DNA from: Faecalicatena_A orotica
GTDB lineage: Bacteria > Bacillota > Clostridia > Lachnospirales > Lachnospiraceae
Reading direction: 5' to 3' (one strand)
Assembly (NCBI RefSeq): GCF_040545875.1
Contig: NZ_JBEPMR010000009.1
DNA: 64,000 nucleotides
Shown piece after piece: positions 35,083 to 43,219 of the stretch. Numbering within the stretch: the stretch's first letter is position 1; each line of letters starts with the position of its first letter. The translations under genes and the position numbers were made by a program. The notes beneath the pieces were generated by a model. That model searched no databases. It saw only the letters and a list, made by a program, of their open reading frames with translations, and had not been told where the DNA came from.

Positions 35083-35130
35083 AAAGGGGTCAGACCCTTT
35101 TGCGGACCGTTTTCAGAATTTTCTGAAATT
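35083..35130. repeat. REP-like palindromic repeat, copy B (inverted relative to copy A)
   Basis: It starts with AAAGGGGTCAGACCC and ends with the dyad TTTCAGAATTTTCTGAAA (35111-35128). Its reverse complement matches 1161-1213, including TTCTGAAAACGG and GCAAA. It sits in the intergenic space after the MFS gene. Confidence 0.8.
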
Positions 35131-35220
35131 AAGGCTGGAAATGCAGGCAGAAATAAAGTCGACAATGCAGGCGTTTTTATGTTATGATGATTTCAGAATT
35201 TTAGGACACGGGAGGCGGAT

Positions 35221-36204
35221 ATGAAGGATTCGATATGCAGGGAAGCCAGCCTTTTGACTGGACGTGTGATGGAGAGTTATATATCGGGCGATCCGGTAAA
35301 GATTGAAAGCATGATTCCGTATTTTTCTCCTGATATCATTGTGATTGGAACAGGAAAGCATGAGTTTTATCATAATCTTGAATCACTTTTACAATGGCTG
35401 GAGAAGGATCAGGAAGAAGCCAGCGGGATTGAGTTTACGATCAAGAGGCAATGGTTTGAGGCGAAGCAGATTACGGAAGATGCATGTGTGGTATATGGGG
35501 AGTTTGAGGCCTGTGAGACGAATACTGAGGGAAAACAGGTGATCATCAATATGGATACGAGAATTACGGCATCGGTGCACAGAGAAGCCGATGGGAAACT
35601 GATGATTGACAGTATTCACCAGTCTGTGCCATATATTTACCAGCAGGAGGGGGAATATTACCCGAAGACGTTTGCTAATCTTGCAGAAAAGGCTCTGAAG
35701 AGAAGCGCTGTTCTGGAGAAGAGCATCCAGCTGGATTCGATGACCGGGCTGTATAACCGGCAGTATACAGAACTGCATATTAACAGGCTGCTGACAGAAG
35801 ATAAAGCTGGAGGACTGATGTTTGTGATTGACCTGGATGATTTCAAGCATGTGAATGACTGCTTTGGACATCTTGCAGGGGATGAATTACTCAAGAAAGC
35901 ATCCCGCATACTGGCAGACAATGTAAAGTCCCCGGAAATTGCGGGAAGGGTCGGCGGTGACGAGTTTATGATTTTTCTTCCGGGAGAAAGGACGAAGGAA
36001 GAGGGAGAAAAATTCGCGGAAAGATTGATAAGCCAGATCAGTGAGGTGCTTGGTGAGGTACAATTCGAACAAAGCTGTTCGATCGGGATTGCCTGTGCGA
36101 AAGCCTGGCAGGCAGACTTTGAAGATCTTTATTATAAGGCAGACCGGGCCCTGTACATGGCGAAAGCCTCCGGTAAAGCTAAATACTGCTGGTATCATGA
36201 TTAA
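35221..36204 (+). CDS. SnoaL/NTF2-like domain plus GGDEF diguanylate cyclase
   Basis: 327 residues, soluble. Residues ~5-140 form an NTF2/SnoaL-like sensor (MESYISGDPVKIESMIPYFSPDIIVIGTGKHEFYHNLESLL). A short helical linker follows (NLAEKALKRSAVLEKSIQLDSMTGLYNRQY), then the GGDEF domain at ~175-327 with an intact RVGGDEFMIFL. It should make cyclic di-GMP from GTP. I see no RxxD inhibitory site at the usual place before GGDEF, so product inhibition may be absent. There are no membrane segments, so it would sense a cytoplasmic ligand. The HD hydrolase gene follows after 17 nt. Confidence 0.88.
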   Translation: MKDSICREASLLTGRVMESYISGDPVKIESMIPYFSPDIIVIGTGKHEFYHNLESLLQWLEKDQEEASGIEFTIKRQWFEAKQITEDACVVYGEFEACETNTEGKQVIINMDTRITASVHREADGKLMIDSIHQSVPYIYQQEGEYYPKTFANLAEKALKRSAVLEKSIQLDSMTGLYNRQYTELHINRLLTEDKAGGLMFVIDLDDFKHVNDCFGHLAGDELLKKASRILADNVKSPEIAGRVGGDEFMIFLPGERTKEEGEKFAERLISQISEVLGEVQFEQSCSIGIACAKAWQADFEDLYYKADRALYMAKASGKAKYCWYHD

Positions 36205-36221
36205 GAAAGGTGGAAGAGAAA

Positions 36222-36812
36222 ATGAAAAGTAAAATCACAAGGGAAGATGCATTAGAGTTGCTTAAGAAATATAATAAAGAACCGTTTCATATTCAGCATG
36301 CGCTGACGGTAGAAGGTGTAATGCGCTGGTATGCAAATGAACTTGGTTTTGCGGACGAAGATGATTATTGGGCAATTACCGGGCTTCTCCACGATATTGA
36401 TTTTGAACTTTATCCGGAAGAGCATTGCCAGAAGGCACCGGAACTGCTGAGAGAAGGCGGTGTGGGGGAGGATATGATCCGTTCCATTTGTTCACACGGA
36501 TATGGGATCTGCAGTGATATCGAACCGGAGCATGAGATGGAGAAGGTATTGTTTGCCGCGGATGAGCTGACAGGGCTGATCGGTGCAGCTGCCCTGATGC
36601 GTCCTTCAAAAAGCGTAATGGATATGGAAGTATCCAGTATAAAGAAAAAATTTAAAGATAAAAGATTTGCCGCCGGATGTTCCAGAGATGTGATCCGCGA
36701 GGGCGCCCTGAAGCTTGGATGGGAATTGAACGATCTGTTTGAAAAGACCATTCTGGCGATGCGCTCCTGTGAAGAAAGTATCAGCAAAGCGATGGAAGAA
36801 TATAGTGCTTAA
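36222..36812 (+). CDS. HD-domain phosphohydrolase
   Basis: 196 residues. The HD metal site is visible: His in FHIQHALTVEGV, the LLHDIDFE pair, His in SICSHGYGI, and Asp in LFAADELTGLIGA. The family hydrolyses phosphate esters, often of nucleotides, in the cytoplasm. The open frame reaches 36210, but the ATG at 36222 has GGTGGAAG upstream. It is probably co-transcribed with the diguanylate cyclase; it lacks the HD-GYP signature, so I would not call it a cyclic di-GMP phosphodiesterase. Confidence 0.85.
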   Translation: MKSKITREDALELLKKYNKEPFHIQHALTVEGVMRWYANELGFADEDDYWAITGLLHDIDFELYPEEHCQKAPELLREGGVGEDMIRSICSHGYGICSDIEPEHEMEKVLFAADELTGLIGAAALMRPSKSVMDMEVSSIKKKFKDKRFAAGCSRDVIREGALKLGWELNDLFEKTILAMRSCEESISKAMEEYSA

Positions 36813-36893
36813 ACCACAGTTCTGCGGCCCTGCAACCTCTGGTTGACAAATTGCAATGCAGCATGTTCTTGTCAGATTTAGCAGGATGGTTTA

Positions 36894-36950
36894 GGGTATG
36901 TTTAATGATTCATTGCATTGGTGCACATGAACATCAGACATACCCTTTCA
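36894..36950 (+). terminator. Long imperfect hairpin after the HD gene
   Basis: GGGTATGT ... ACATACCC (36894-36901 / 36938-36945), with inner TGAT/ATCA and TCAT/ATGA pairing, followed by TTTCATTCATTT. It could end the GGDEF-HD transcript or act on the following XRE gene 31 nt later. Confidence 0.45.
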
Positions 36951-36980
36951 TTCATTTAAAGAGGAGATCAGGAGGCGGAC

Positions 36981-37787
36981 ATGAGATTTGATGAAAAACT
37001 AATTACATTGAGAAAGCAGCGGGGGATGTCCCAGGAACAGCTTGCGGACCGGCTTGGAGTCACAAGACAGTCCGTGAGTAAATGGGAATCAGGACTGGCA
37101 TTGCCGGAGTTGATGAAAATAATCACCCTGTCGGAGATATTTGATGTAAGTGTGGACTATCTGGTAAAGGATTATATTGAGAATGAGACAGAAAGAGATG
37201 ATTCCGGTGACGGGGATTCAGACAGGAAGAATGGTTATGATGCTGCAAGACTTGAGGAAACAGTGGATGAAATCCGAAGCTATATGAGAGGATACGAGTT
37301 TACAAGCAAGACGAAGATTGCCGGGATTCCGCTCGTTTCTATAAGGCTTTCGCGCAGATTAGGGAAAGGCTCAGTCGCGAAAGGGATAATCGCAATCGGT
37401 AATGTTTCTGTAGGGGTGATTAGCATAGGAATCTTATCCACAGGCATATTTTCGTTTGGCTGTCTGGCACTGGGAGCGCTTGCACTTGGTGTTATTTCGG
37501 TGGGAATTGCGGCTCTGGGGGTCGTGGCATTCGGATTACTGGCATTTGGAACCGCGGCAGTCGGAGTCTATGCAGGCGGTGTTGCGGTTTACGGAAGCCA
37601 GATTGCGGTCGGTGTTGCGGCAGGAGGAAAGACGGTCATCGGGGAGAGCACCCGCGGAATTCATGAGCTGACGTACTATGACGGAATTGCAGAAACCACG
37701 ATACGGAGATTCCTTTTGGAACATCATCCCGGATTATGGAAACCGCTGCTGGACTTTTTTACTATGATCGGAATGAATATAAAATAA
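36981..37787 (+). CDS. XRE-family HTH protein with a glycine pentad-repeat tail
   Basis: 268 residues. Residues 1-65 are a standard XRE domain (ITLRKQRGMSQEQLADRLGVTRQSVSKWESG). An acidic linker follows. Residues ~137-217 hold about fourteen five-residue repeats ending in Gly, of the form [IV]-x-[SA]-[hydrophobic]-G (such as VISIG, IFSFG, ALALG, VVAFG). The repeats are uncharged and hydrophobic, so they could form a membrane-associated or beta-helical module, turning a DNA-binding protein into a surface or membrane sensor; that is speculation. AGGAGG precedes the ATG. I do not know its target. Confidence 0.8.
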   Translation: MRFDEKLITLRKQRGMSQEQLADRLGVTRQSVSKWESGLALPELMKIITLSEIFDVSVDYLVKDYIENETERDDSGDGDSDRKNGYDAARLEETVDEIRSYMRGYEFTSKTKIAGIPLVSIRLSRRLGKGSVAKGIIAIGNVSVGVISIGILSTGIFSFGCLALGALALGVISVGIAALGVVAFGLLAFGTAAVGVYAGGVAVYGSQIAVGVAAGGKTVIGESTRGIHELTYYDGIAETTIRRFLLEHHPGLWKPLLDFFTMIGMNIK

Positions 37788-37791
37788 AAAG

Positions 37792-37834
37792 ACGCTGCAG
37801 AACGGAGAAAGTCTCTCAGTCTGCAGCGTTTTTC
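37792..37834 (+). terminator. Rho-independent terminator after the XRE pentad protein
   Basis: A perfect 10-bp stem (ACGCTGCAGA / TCTGCAGCGT, 18-nt loop) followed by TTTTTC, starting 5 nt after the stop codon. Confidence 0.9.
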
Positions 37835-37901
37835 AATACCACTGGTGGGTGTCCTGAATGGAGTCTGCGATACGTCAGGATAGTCTGAAAGAAAAGAGGA
37901 C

Positions 37902-39035
37902 ATGATATGGAAAGAAGGGATGACGGATATGGAAAATTTAAAGTCGAAGATGAAAAGAATACAAAAAAGAGACAAAATGCCGGCTGCGGATACAATCGTA
38001 CAGGCAGTCAGGATTGCAGCGGGAAGCGGCGCGGCGATGTTTGCGGCATCGGCGCTCAATCTGGAATTTGCCGCGTCGGCCGGGATGGTAACATTGCTCA
38101 CAATTCTTACGACGAAATGGGAAACACTGAAGCTTTCGGCCGCGCGTATTATCACGTTTTTCATGGCGGTTCTCCTGTGCTGGATAATATTTACGCAGGT
38201 TAAGAATGAGGGGGCCGCATTCGGAGTGTTCGTATTTTTCCTGATTCTTGCAAGTGAATGGATTGGCTGGAGAGTGACCGCGTCCGTAAATGCCGTGATC
38301 GGGACCCATTTTCTGGCTGTACGTGACTTCAGTTTCTCTTTTATTATGAATGAGTTTCTGATCATACTGCTGGGGATTACCATAGCTGTCATCGTAAACT
38401 TGTTTCAAAATAATAATTTACAAAGAAATAAAATAATTGCAAATATGCGATATACAGAAGGTGCCTTCCAGAATATATTGAATGAACTGTCCTGGTACCT
38501 CCTGCATTCGGAGAACCGGGAAGGTCAGAAGGAGGGGACAGGCGCGGATGCCGTATGGGAAAAACTGGAACTGCTGACAAAAGATCTGGATGATTTTATC
38601 CAGCAGGCCCGGGTATACTATAATAATACTTTTCAGCCCCATACGAGTTATTACGGCCGTTACTTTGAGATGCGGGAAAAGCAGTGTGAAGCTCTTCATA
38701 ATCTGCATTATGAAATGGAAAAGATTAAGCAGGTGCCCAGACAGGCAGCCGTGATCGCGGAGTATATCCACTATCTGTCCCGGCATGTGACTGAGATGAA
38801 TGACCCTGAAAATCAGTTGAAAAGGCTGGAACAGCTGTCAAATGATATGAAAAAAGAGGAACTTCCGAAGACCCGGGAAGAATTTGAAAGCCGTGCGGTG
38901 CTCTATCATATCTTGATGGATCTGGAAGATTTTCTGAATTATAAGCGGCAGTTTGTGGAGCGCATTGATGACACACAGTTTCAGATTTACTGGAAAAAAG
39001 AGGTCGAAGATTTCAGTTCTCCCAGTAACATCTGA
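37902..39035 (+). CDS. Aromatic acid exporter (ArAE_1/FUSC-like) membrane protein
   Basis: 377 residues. Four to six hydrophobic helices fill ~30-170 (AVRIAAGSGAAMFAASALNLEFAASAGMVTLL), with the TTKWETLKLSAARI loop typical of the ArAE_1 family. The C-terminal half (~180-360) is a long soluble helical domain matching ArAE_1_C (NNTFQPHTSYYGRYFEMREKQCEALHNL). Such proteins are thought to export aromatic or other organic acids, but few are tested. An alternative start is the ATG at 37929. Its last 49 nt overlap the converging DtxR gene, so the two 3' ends are complementary. Confidence 0.82.
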   Translation: MIWKEGMTDMENLKSKMKRIQKRDKMPAADTIVQAVRIAAGSGAAMFAASALNLEFAASAGMVTLLTILTTKWETLKLSAARIITFFMAVLLCWIIFTQVKNEGAAFGVFVFFLILASEWIGWRVTASVNAVIGTHFLAVRDFSFSFIMNEFLIILLGITIAVIVNLFQNNNLQRNKIIANMRYTEGAFQNILNELSWYLLHSENREGQKEGTGADAVWEKLELLTKDLDDFIQQARVYYNNTFQPHTSYYGRYFEMREKQCEALHNLHYEMEKIKQVPRQAAVIAEYIHYLSRHVTEMNDPENQLKRLEQLSNDMKKEELPKTREEFESRAVLYHILMDLEDFLNYKRQFVERIDDTQFQIYWKKEVEDFSSPSNI

Positions 39036-39427
39036 AGATTATGCACGGTCCTGCGGTCTATGTAGTGCTCAATTTTTTCAACCTGTTCCAGTTCATTATC
39101 AGAATGATTTAGCAGACAAAGAAACTCATGCAGGACATCGTGACGGTAAAGTAAATAATTTCCTGCATCAAGTCCTTTCTCCGTGGCAGTCAGATAACCA
39201 TATTTCTGAAAGGAAATATACCCTCTGTCCTTTAAGGCGGTTACCATCTTAGAGGCCGAGGAGGGCTTGACGTGCAGATTTTCAGATAAGGACTGTATCC
39301 TTACCACATCGTTTAATTTCAGCATCCGGCATATCATTTCCAGATAATCTTCCATAGAAGCAGTTAAATCATCTGTACTGTGAAGTTCATATCCTTTTTG
39401 TGTATAAAAATCATTTCTATTGTCCAT
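38987..39427 (-). CDS. DtxR/MntR-family metal-dependent repressor
   Basis: 146 residues from the ATG at 39427, which has GGGAG 10 nt upstream; an ATG at 39451 lacks any ribosome site. The winged HTH (SMEDYLEMICRML ... VRIQSLSENLHVKPSSASKMVTALKDRGYISF) and dimer domain (GLDAGNYLLYRHDVLHEFLCLL ... VEKIEHYIDRRT) are typical of DtxR/MntR proteins without the SH3 extension. The His and Glu residues in the dimer domain would bind Fe(II) or Mn(II). It is divergent from feoAB, so iron control of ferrous uptake is likely. Its 3' end overlaps the exporter gene by 49 nt. Confidence 0.88.
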   Translation of the reverse strand: MDNRNDFYTQKGYELHSTDDLTASMEDYLEMICRMLKLNDVVRIQSLSENLHVKPSSASKMVTALKDRGYISFQKYGYLTATEKGLDAGNYLLYRHDVLHEFLCLLNHSDNELEQVEKIEHYIDRRTVHNLQMLLGELKSSTSFFQ

Positions 39428-39507
39428 TAAAATATTTCTCCCATTCATCATAAATCTACGTTTGTAATTCCATATTTAATTATGAATTTCTCAGAGATTA
39501 GTAACAC

Positions 39508-39520
39508 AATGAGAATCATT
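39508..39520. promoter_or_regulatory. Iron-box-like dyad before feoA
   Basis: AATGA-GAA-TCATT is a perfect 5-3-5 dyad resembling the half-sites of Fur/DtxR boxes, 66 bp before feoA in the space divergent from the DtxR gene. I cannot tell whether Fur or the adjacent DtxR protein would bind it. Confidence 0.5.
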
Positions 39521-39585
39521 TAATATTATAGAATCAGGAAAGAAAGTTTCCTTCTCCTAAATTCTATGTTAAGGCGGTGGCGCTT

Positions 39586-39831
39586 ATGAAAAAGGAATTC
39601 TGTTTAAATGATATACACCCGGGACAGAAGGCAGTCATCAGAGAACTAAAGGCTGACGGGAGTATCCACAGGCGGCTTCTGGATATCGGCCTGGTGAAAG
39701 GGACAAAAGTGGAATGTGTGGGCAGAAGCCCCGGCGGGGACCCCTGTGCATTCTTGATCCGCGGTGCGGTGATCGCAATCCGTTCAGAAGACTGCGGGAA
39801 TATTATGATTCAGCTGCCGGAAGGAGTATAG
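39586..39831 (+). CDS. feoA: Ferrous iron transport protein A
   Basis: 81 residues with an SH3-like fold: GQKAVIRELKADGSIHRRLLDIGLVKGTKVECVGRSPGGDPCAFLIRGAVIAIRSEDC shows the FeoA core (RRLLDIGLVKGT and GGDPxAFxIRG). It is a small cytoplasmic partner of FeoB. A GTG at 39577 in the same frame is an alternative start. The FeoB ATG follows the stop by one base. Confidence 0.92.
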   Translation: MKKEFCLNDIHPGQKAVIRELKADGSIHRRLLDIGLVKGTKVECVGRSPGGDPCAFLIRGAVIAIRSEDCGNIMIQLPEGV

Positions 39832-39832
39832 T

Positions 39833-42016
39833 ATGGACAGAGAACGCGTTGTTGCGATTGCGGGCAACCCGAATGTAGGGAAAAGTACGGTTTTTAATAA
39901 TCTGACGAACCTGCACCAGCATACAGGAAACTGGCCGGGAAAAACGGTTGTGAACGCAACGGGGTACTGCAGTACCGAAAAATTTTCTTACAAAATGGTG
40001 GATATACCGGGCACTTATTCTCTCATGGCACACTCTGCGGAGGAGGAAGTCGCCCGGGACTTTATCTGTTTTGGTGACGCAGATGCGGTTGTCGTAGTGT
40101 GCGATGCAACGTGTCTGGAAAGGAATCTGAATCTCGTACTCCAGACTATGGAGATTACAGGCAGTGTCATAGTATGTGTGAACTTGCTGGATGAAGCAGC
40201 AAAAAAGGGGATTCATATTGATCTGGATGCCCTCTCAAAGGAACTGGGGGTTCCCGTCATCGGCATGGTCGCCCGTGACGGGAAGGGAATTGATGAACTT
40301 TTAGATACACTGGACGATATGATGGACAGTGAAAGGATTACCGTGAAGGCTGTAGCTGTCTGCTGCGCAGACGACGGACGCAGGATGTATGATTCTGACG
40401 GGAGATACCGGATATGCTATCCGGATGCGGTTGAGCAGGCAATTGCCATACTAGAACCTGCGGCAGAGGCGGTGCTGGAAGAGACTGCGCTTCAATATGA
40501 GAAATGCAGGATAGGGCAGAGGAAACTGAAAGGCCCGGGACCCAGATGGCTTGCACTAAAACTTCTGGATTATGATAGTGCTCTGGATGAAGGGGTGCGT
40601 ACATACCTTCAGAAGGACATCTGTCAGGAACTGCCTGTCAGAGAGGCACTGCCTCGTGCAGAGAAGCTTCTGGCACAGGCTGGTCTGGACCAGAAACGGC
40701 TGGAGGAAGAGATCGTCTCTTCCGTAATGGCCACGGCCGAAGAAATCAGCCGGGCAGCTGTAGCAAATGAAAAAGAACGGTCTGACTTAAAAGACAGAAA
40801 GATCGATCATATACTGACGGGAAAATGGCTTGGATATCCGATTATGGCGGTTCTTCTGATGGTGATCCTGTGGCTTACCATAACCGGGGCAAACTATCCG
40901 TCACAGATGTTGTCAAAAGCACTGTTCTGGGTGCAGGACCGGCTGACAGAGTTTTTCCGTTATATGGGGGCGCCGGCCTGGCTGCATGGGATGCTTGTGC
41001 TGGGCGTATACAGAGTGCTGGCGTGGGTCGTTTCAGTCATGCTGCCGCCGATGGCAATATTTTTCCCATTATTTACCCTGCTTGAGGATGTGGGGTATCT
41101 GCCGAGGATTGCATATAATCTGGATAAACCGTTTAAAAAATGCTGTGCCTGCGGGAAACAGGCATTAACACTCTGCATGGGATTCGGGTGCAACGCTGCG
41201 GGAGTCACCGGATGCCGGATTATAGACTCCCCGAGAGAACGTCTGATCGCCATTCTGACCAACAGCCTTGTGCCGTGCAACGGGAGATTTCCGACCCTGA
41301 TTGCGATCATTACGATGTTCTTCATAGGAACGTCAAAAGGGGCAGGTACGTCACTGCTATCCGCCATTTTACTGACTTTATTTATCATGCTTGGGGTCGG
41401 TATGACATTTTTAGTGTCGTGGCTTCTCTCGAGAACGATCTTAAAAGGAGTGCCGTCCTCCTTTACACTGGAACTTCCGCCATACCGCAGACCACAGTTC
41501 GGGAAGGTCATCGTCAGGTCTATTTTCGACAGAACCCTGTTCGTACTGGGGCGTGCGGTAATGGTGGCAGCTCCAGCCGGTCTATTCATCTGGGCCGCCG
41601 CAAATATTTTTGTCGGTGACCAGAGTCTTCTGAATTACTGTGCTGCCATGCTGGACCCGTTTGCTAGACTGTTCGGGCTGGACGGTGTGATTCTGATTGC
41701 CTTCATTCTTGGACTTCCGGCCAATGAAATCGTTGTTCCAATTATCATCATGGCTTATATGGCACAGGGGAGTATTCTGGAAATGGATAGCCTGACAGAG
41801 ATGAGAAATTTGTTTGTCAGCCACGGGTGGACCTGGGTCACGGCAGTCTGCACGACGCTGTTTTCACTCATGCACTGGCCGTGTTCTACGACACTGCTGA
41901 CCATAAAGAAAGAGACCGGAAGCTGGAAATGGACATTTACTGCACTGGTAATCCCCACACTGGCGGGTATGGTCCTGTGCTTTATCGTGGCACAGACGGC
42001 GTATCTGTTTATATAA
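39833..42016 (+). CDS. feoB: Ferrous iron transporter FeoB
   Basis: 727 residues. The N-terminal GTPase shows G1 GNPNVGKST (11-19), G3 DIPGTYSL and G4 NLLDEA, where the usual NxxD reads N-L-L-D. A helical NFeoB segment follows, then about ten membrane helices with two gate regions, including CMGFGCNAAGVTGCRII and PCNGRFPTLIAI. It imports Fe(II) across the cytoplasmic membrane, and is important for anaerobes. It is translationally close to feoA and ends at a tandem of a repeat hairpin and a strong terminator. Confidence 0.95.
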   Translation: MDRERVVAIAGNPNVGKSTVFNNLTNLHQHTGNWPGKTVVNATGYCSTEKFSYKMVDIPGTYSLMAHSAEEEVARDFICFGDADAVVVVCDATCLERNLNLVLQTMEITGSVIVCVNLLDEAAKKGIHIDLDALSKELGVPVIGMVARDGKGIDELLDTLDDMMDSERITVKAVAVCCADDGRRMYDSDGRYRICYPDAVEQAIAILEPAAEAVLEETALQYEKCRIGQRKLKGPGPRWLALKLLDYDSALDEGVRTYLQKDICQELPVREALPRAEKLLAQAGLDQKRLEEEIVSSVMATAEEISRAAVANEKERSDLKDRKIDHILTGKWLGYPIMAVLLMVILWLTITGANYPSQMLSKALFWVQDRLTEFFRYMGAPAWLHGMLVLGVYRVLAWVVSVMLPPMAIFFPLFTLLEDVGYLPRIAYNLDKPFKKCCACGKQALTLCMGFGCNAAGVTGCRIIDSPRERLIAILTNSLVPCNGRFPTLIAIITMFFIGTSKGAGTSLLSAILLTLFIMLGVGMTFLVSWLLSRTILKGVPSSFTLELPPYRRPQFGKVIVRSIFDRTLFVLGRAVMVAAPAGLFIWAAANIFVGDQSLLNYCAAMLDPFARLFGLDGVILIAFILGLPANEIVVPIIIMAYMAQGSILEMDSLTEMRNLFVSHGWTWVTAVCTTLFSLMHWPCSTTLLTIKKETGSWKWTFTALVIPTLAGMVLCFIVAQTAYLFI

Positions 42017-42025
42017 AGCGTCTCC

Positions 42026-42054
42026 ATTCACGGCCAGAGGCTATGCATAGTAAC
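42026..42054. repeat. Dispersed hairpin repeat, copy 1
   Basis: This 29-nt segment (core CACGGCCAGAGGC, end ATGCATAGTAAC) matches 62263-62291 in reverse orientation at 27 of 29 positions. It is an imperfect dyad around GGCC-AGA-GGC(T). A related right arm occurs at 45680-45694. Confidence 0.7.
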
Positions 42055-42104
42055 AGAAAAGCCGCTAATGTCAGGCAGCCCTGAATCGCTGCCCCCGGGA
42101 ATAA

Positions 42105-42142
42105 AAAAGCTATACAGGACAAAGCAGCCCTGTATAGCTTTT
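42105..42142. terminator. Bidirectional terminator between feoB and the lipoprotein gene
   Basis: A perfect 14-bp stem AAAAGCTATACAGG / CCTGTATAGCTTTT with a 10-nt loop, with A- and T-tracts on both sides, between convergent genes. Confidence 0.9.
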
Positions 42143-42178
42143 AAATATACGTGCCGCATTGATGCAGCGCGAACTCAT

Positions 42179-43018
42179 CTATAAAGTCTGATATTCTAAA
42201 GGAACTTCAATCTTGTCACAGTCATTTCCTGACTTTATATAACCTGTTACAATCTCCTTTGACGGGACATTTTTTTCAGCACAGATCCCCTGATTGGCAG
42301 CGGCAAGGGTGTAATATGTAAATGTCGTGTCCAGCGTGTTGTCATATTCCATCTTGAGCAGACGAGAGTCTTCTTTGGAAAACCAGAAGGTCCATTCCTT
42401 TTCTTTCATATTCATATAATTATCGTGAGCAGCCTTTAGTTCCTCCTGATAAACGTCAGAGACAACAGCCTGTGCATATAGTTTTGAGAAATCACTGGAG
42501 TTCTGGATACGGGGGAAATCACGGTCCGTCACAAGAACTTTGACGGCGTCGGTCCCGTCGACTGTCTCATTTCCCAGAATTTTGGCTTCTGCTTTATCCG
42601 AGAGGATTATATACATAGAGTTAAAAGCATTGTTTATGAAGTCTGTGTTGATTTCTGTTTTGTAAAAAGTCTCCTGTGTGTCATATTTGTAAATGTCATA
42701 ACCTTTCCCGTCTTTGAGCATCATGTAGTCACGGGTATATAAATGATAATTGCCGGGTCCTTTTTGTACACAGTTCATATACACGATGTCATTATTGGAG
42801 TCTGAAATCAGGATCTGCGTCTTTTCATAGGTACCGGCTGCTGTTTCTGTGATGATGGTTTTACTGAACTGTTTTACCCTGTCCTGATTATAAGTGTGGA
42901 TGGAGTTGAATACCCATTCGGTATCCTCCTCCTGCTTTGGAGCCTTTGCACAGGCGGCAGAAAACAGGGTGACAAATATGCATAAAACAGCGAGGGACAT
43001 TTTGTGGGATTTCATCAT
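42179..43018 (-). CDS. Putative lipoprotein of unknown function
   Basis: 279 residues. A lipoprotein signal is visible: MMKSHK, a hydrophobic stretch and the lipobox SAAC with Cys23. The mature part is hydrophilic, rich in beta-strand-like segments, Tyr and Asp (ITETAAGTYEKTQILISDSNNDIVYMNCV, KEKEWTFWFSKEDSRLLKMEYDN). The pattern 'value conversion, then strands' recalls LolA/outer-membrane-carrier-like lipoproteins of Gram-positives, but I cannot assign a family. GGAGG precedes the ATG pair. It is probably monocistronic, ending at the bidirectional terminator. Confidence 0.7.
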   Translation of the reverse strand: MMKSHKMSLAVLCIFVTLFSAACAKAPKQEEDTEWVFNSIHTYNQDRVKQFSKTIITETAAGTYEKTQILISDSNNDIVYMNCVQKGPGNYHLYTRDYMMLKDGKGYDIYKYDTQETFYKTEINTDFINNAFNSMYIILSDKAEAKILGNETVDGTDAVKVLVTDRDFPRIQNSSDFSKLYAQAVVSDVYQEELKAAHDNYMNMKEKEWTFWFSKEDSRLLKMEYDNTLDTTFTYYTLAAANQGICAEKNVPSKEIVTGYIKSGNDCDKIEVPLEYQTL

Positions 43019-43130
43019 GGGTATGGCCTCCTTCCATCAATACTCGTTTCTCTTCTTCTTTAATTTTATTATATCATGTTAAAAGAAATCCCATGCATAA
43101 AAGTGCTCTTGTATCGATCATCTTATAAAA

Positions 43131-43140
43131 TGTCGGATTT
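43131..43140 (+). promoter_or_regulatory. TGTCGGATTT motif before the GH2 gene
   Basis: This 10-mer, preceded by A, lies 80 nt upstream of the GH2 ATG. The same 10-mer occurs before the GPH symporter (49495) and a close form before the GH3 gene (54261), all read in the direction of transcription. Confidence 0.5.
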
Positions 43141-43219
43141 CCATAAATTTATGAAGTGGTATTTCAGGAAAAACACTTTTAAAATAAGGGTAGCAGAAAG
43201 AAAAGGAAGAGGAGAAAAA

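Noticed and set aside
36894..36950. Hairpin before the XRE pentad gene considered as a riboswitch
   Set aside because: It is a single simple stem with a T-rich end and no conserved core of a riboswitch class that I recognise; a terminator explains it better.
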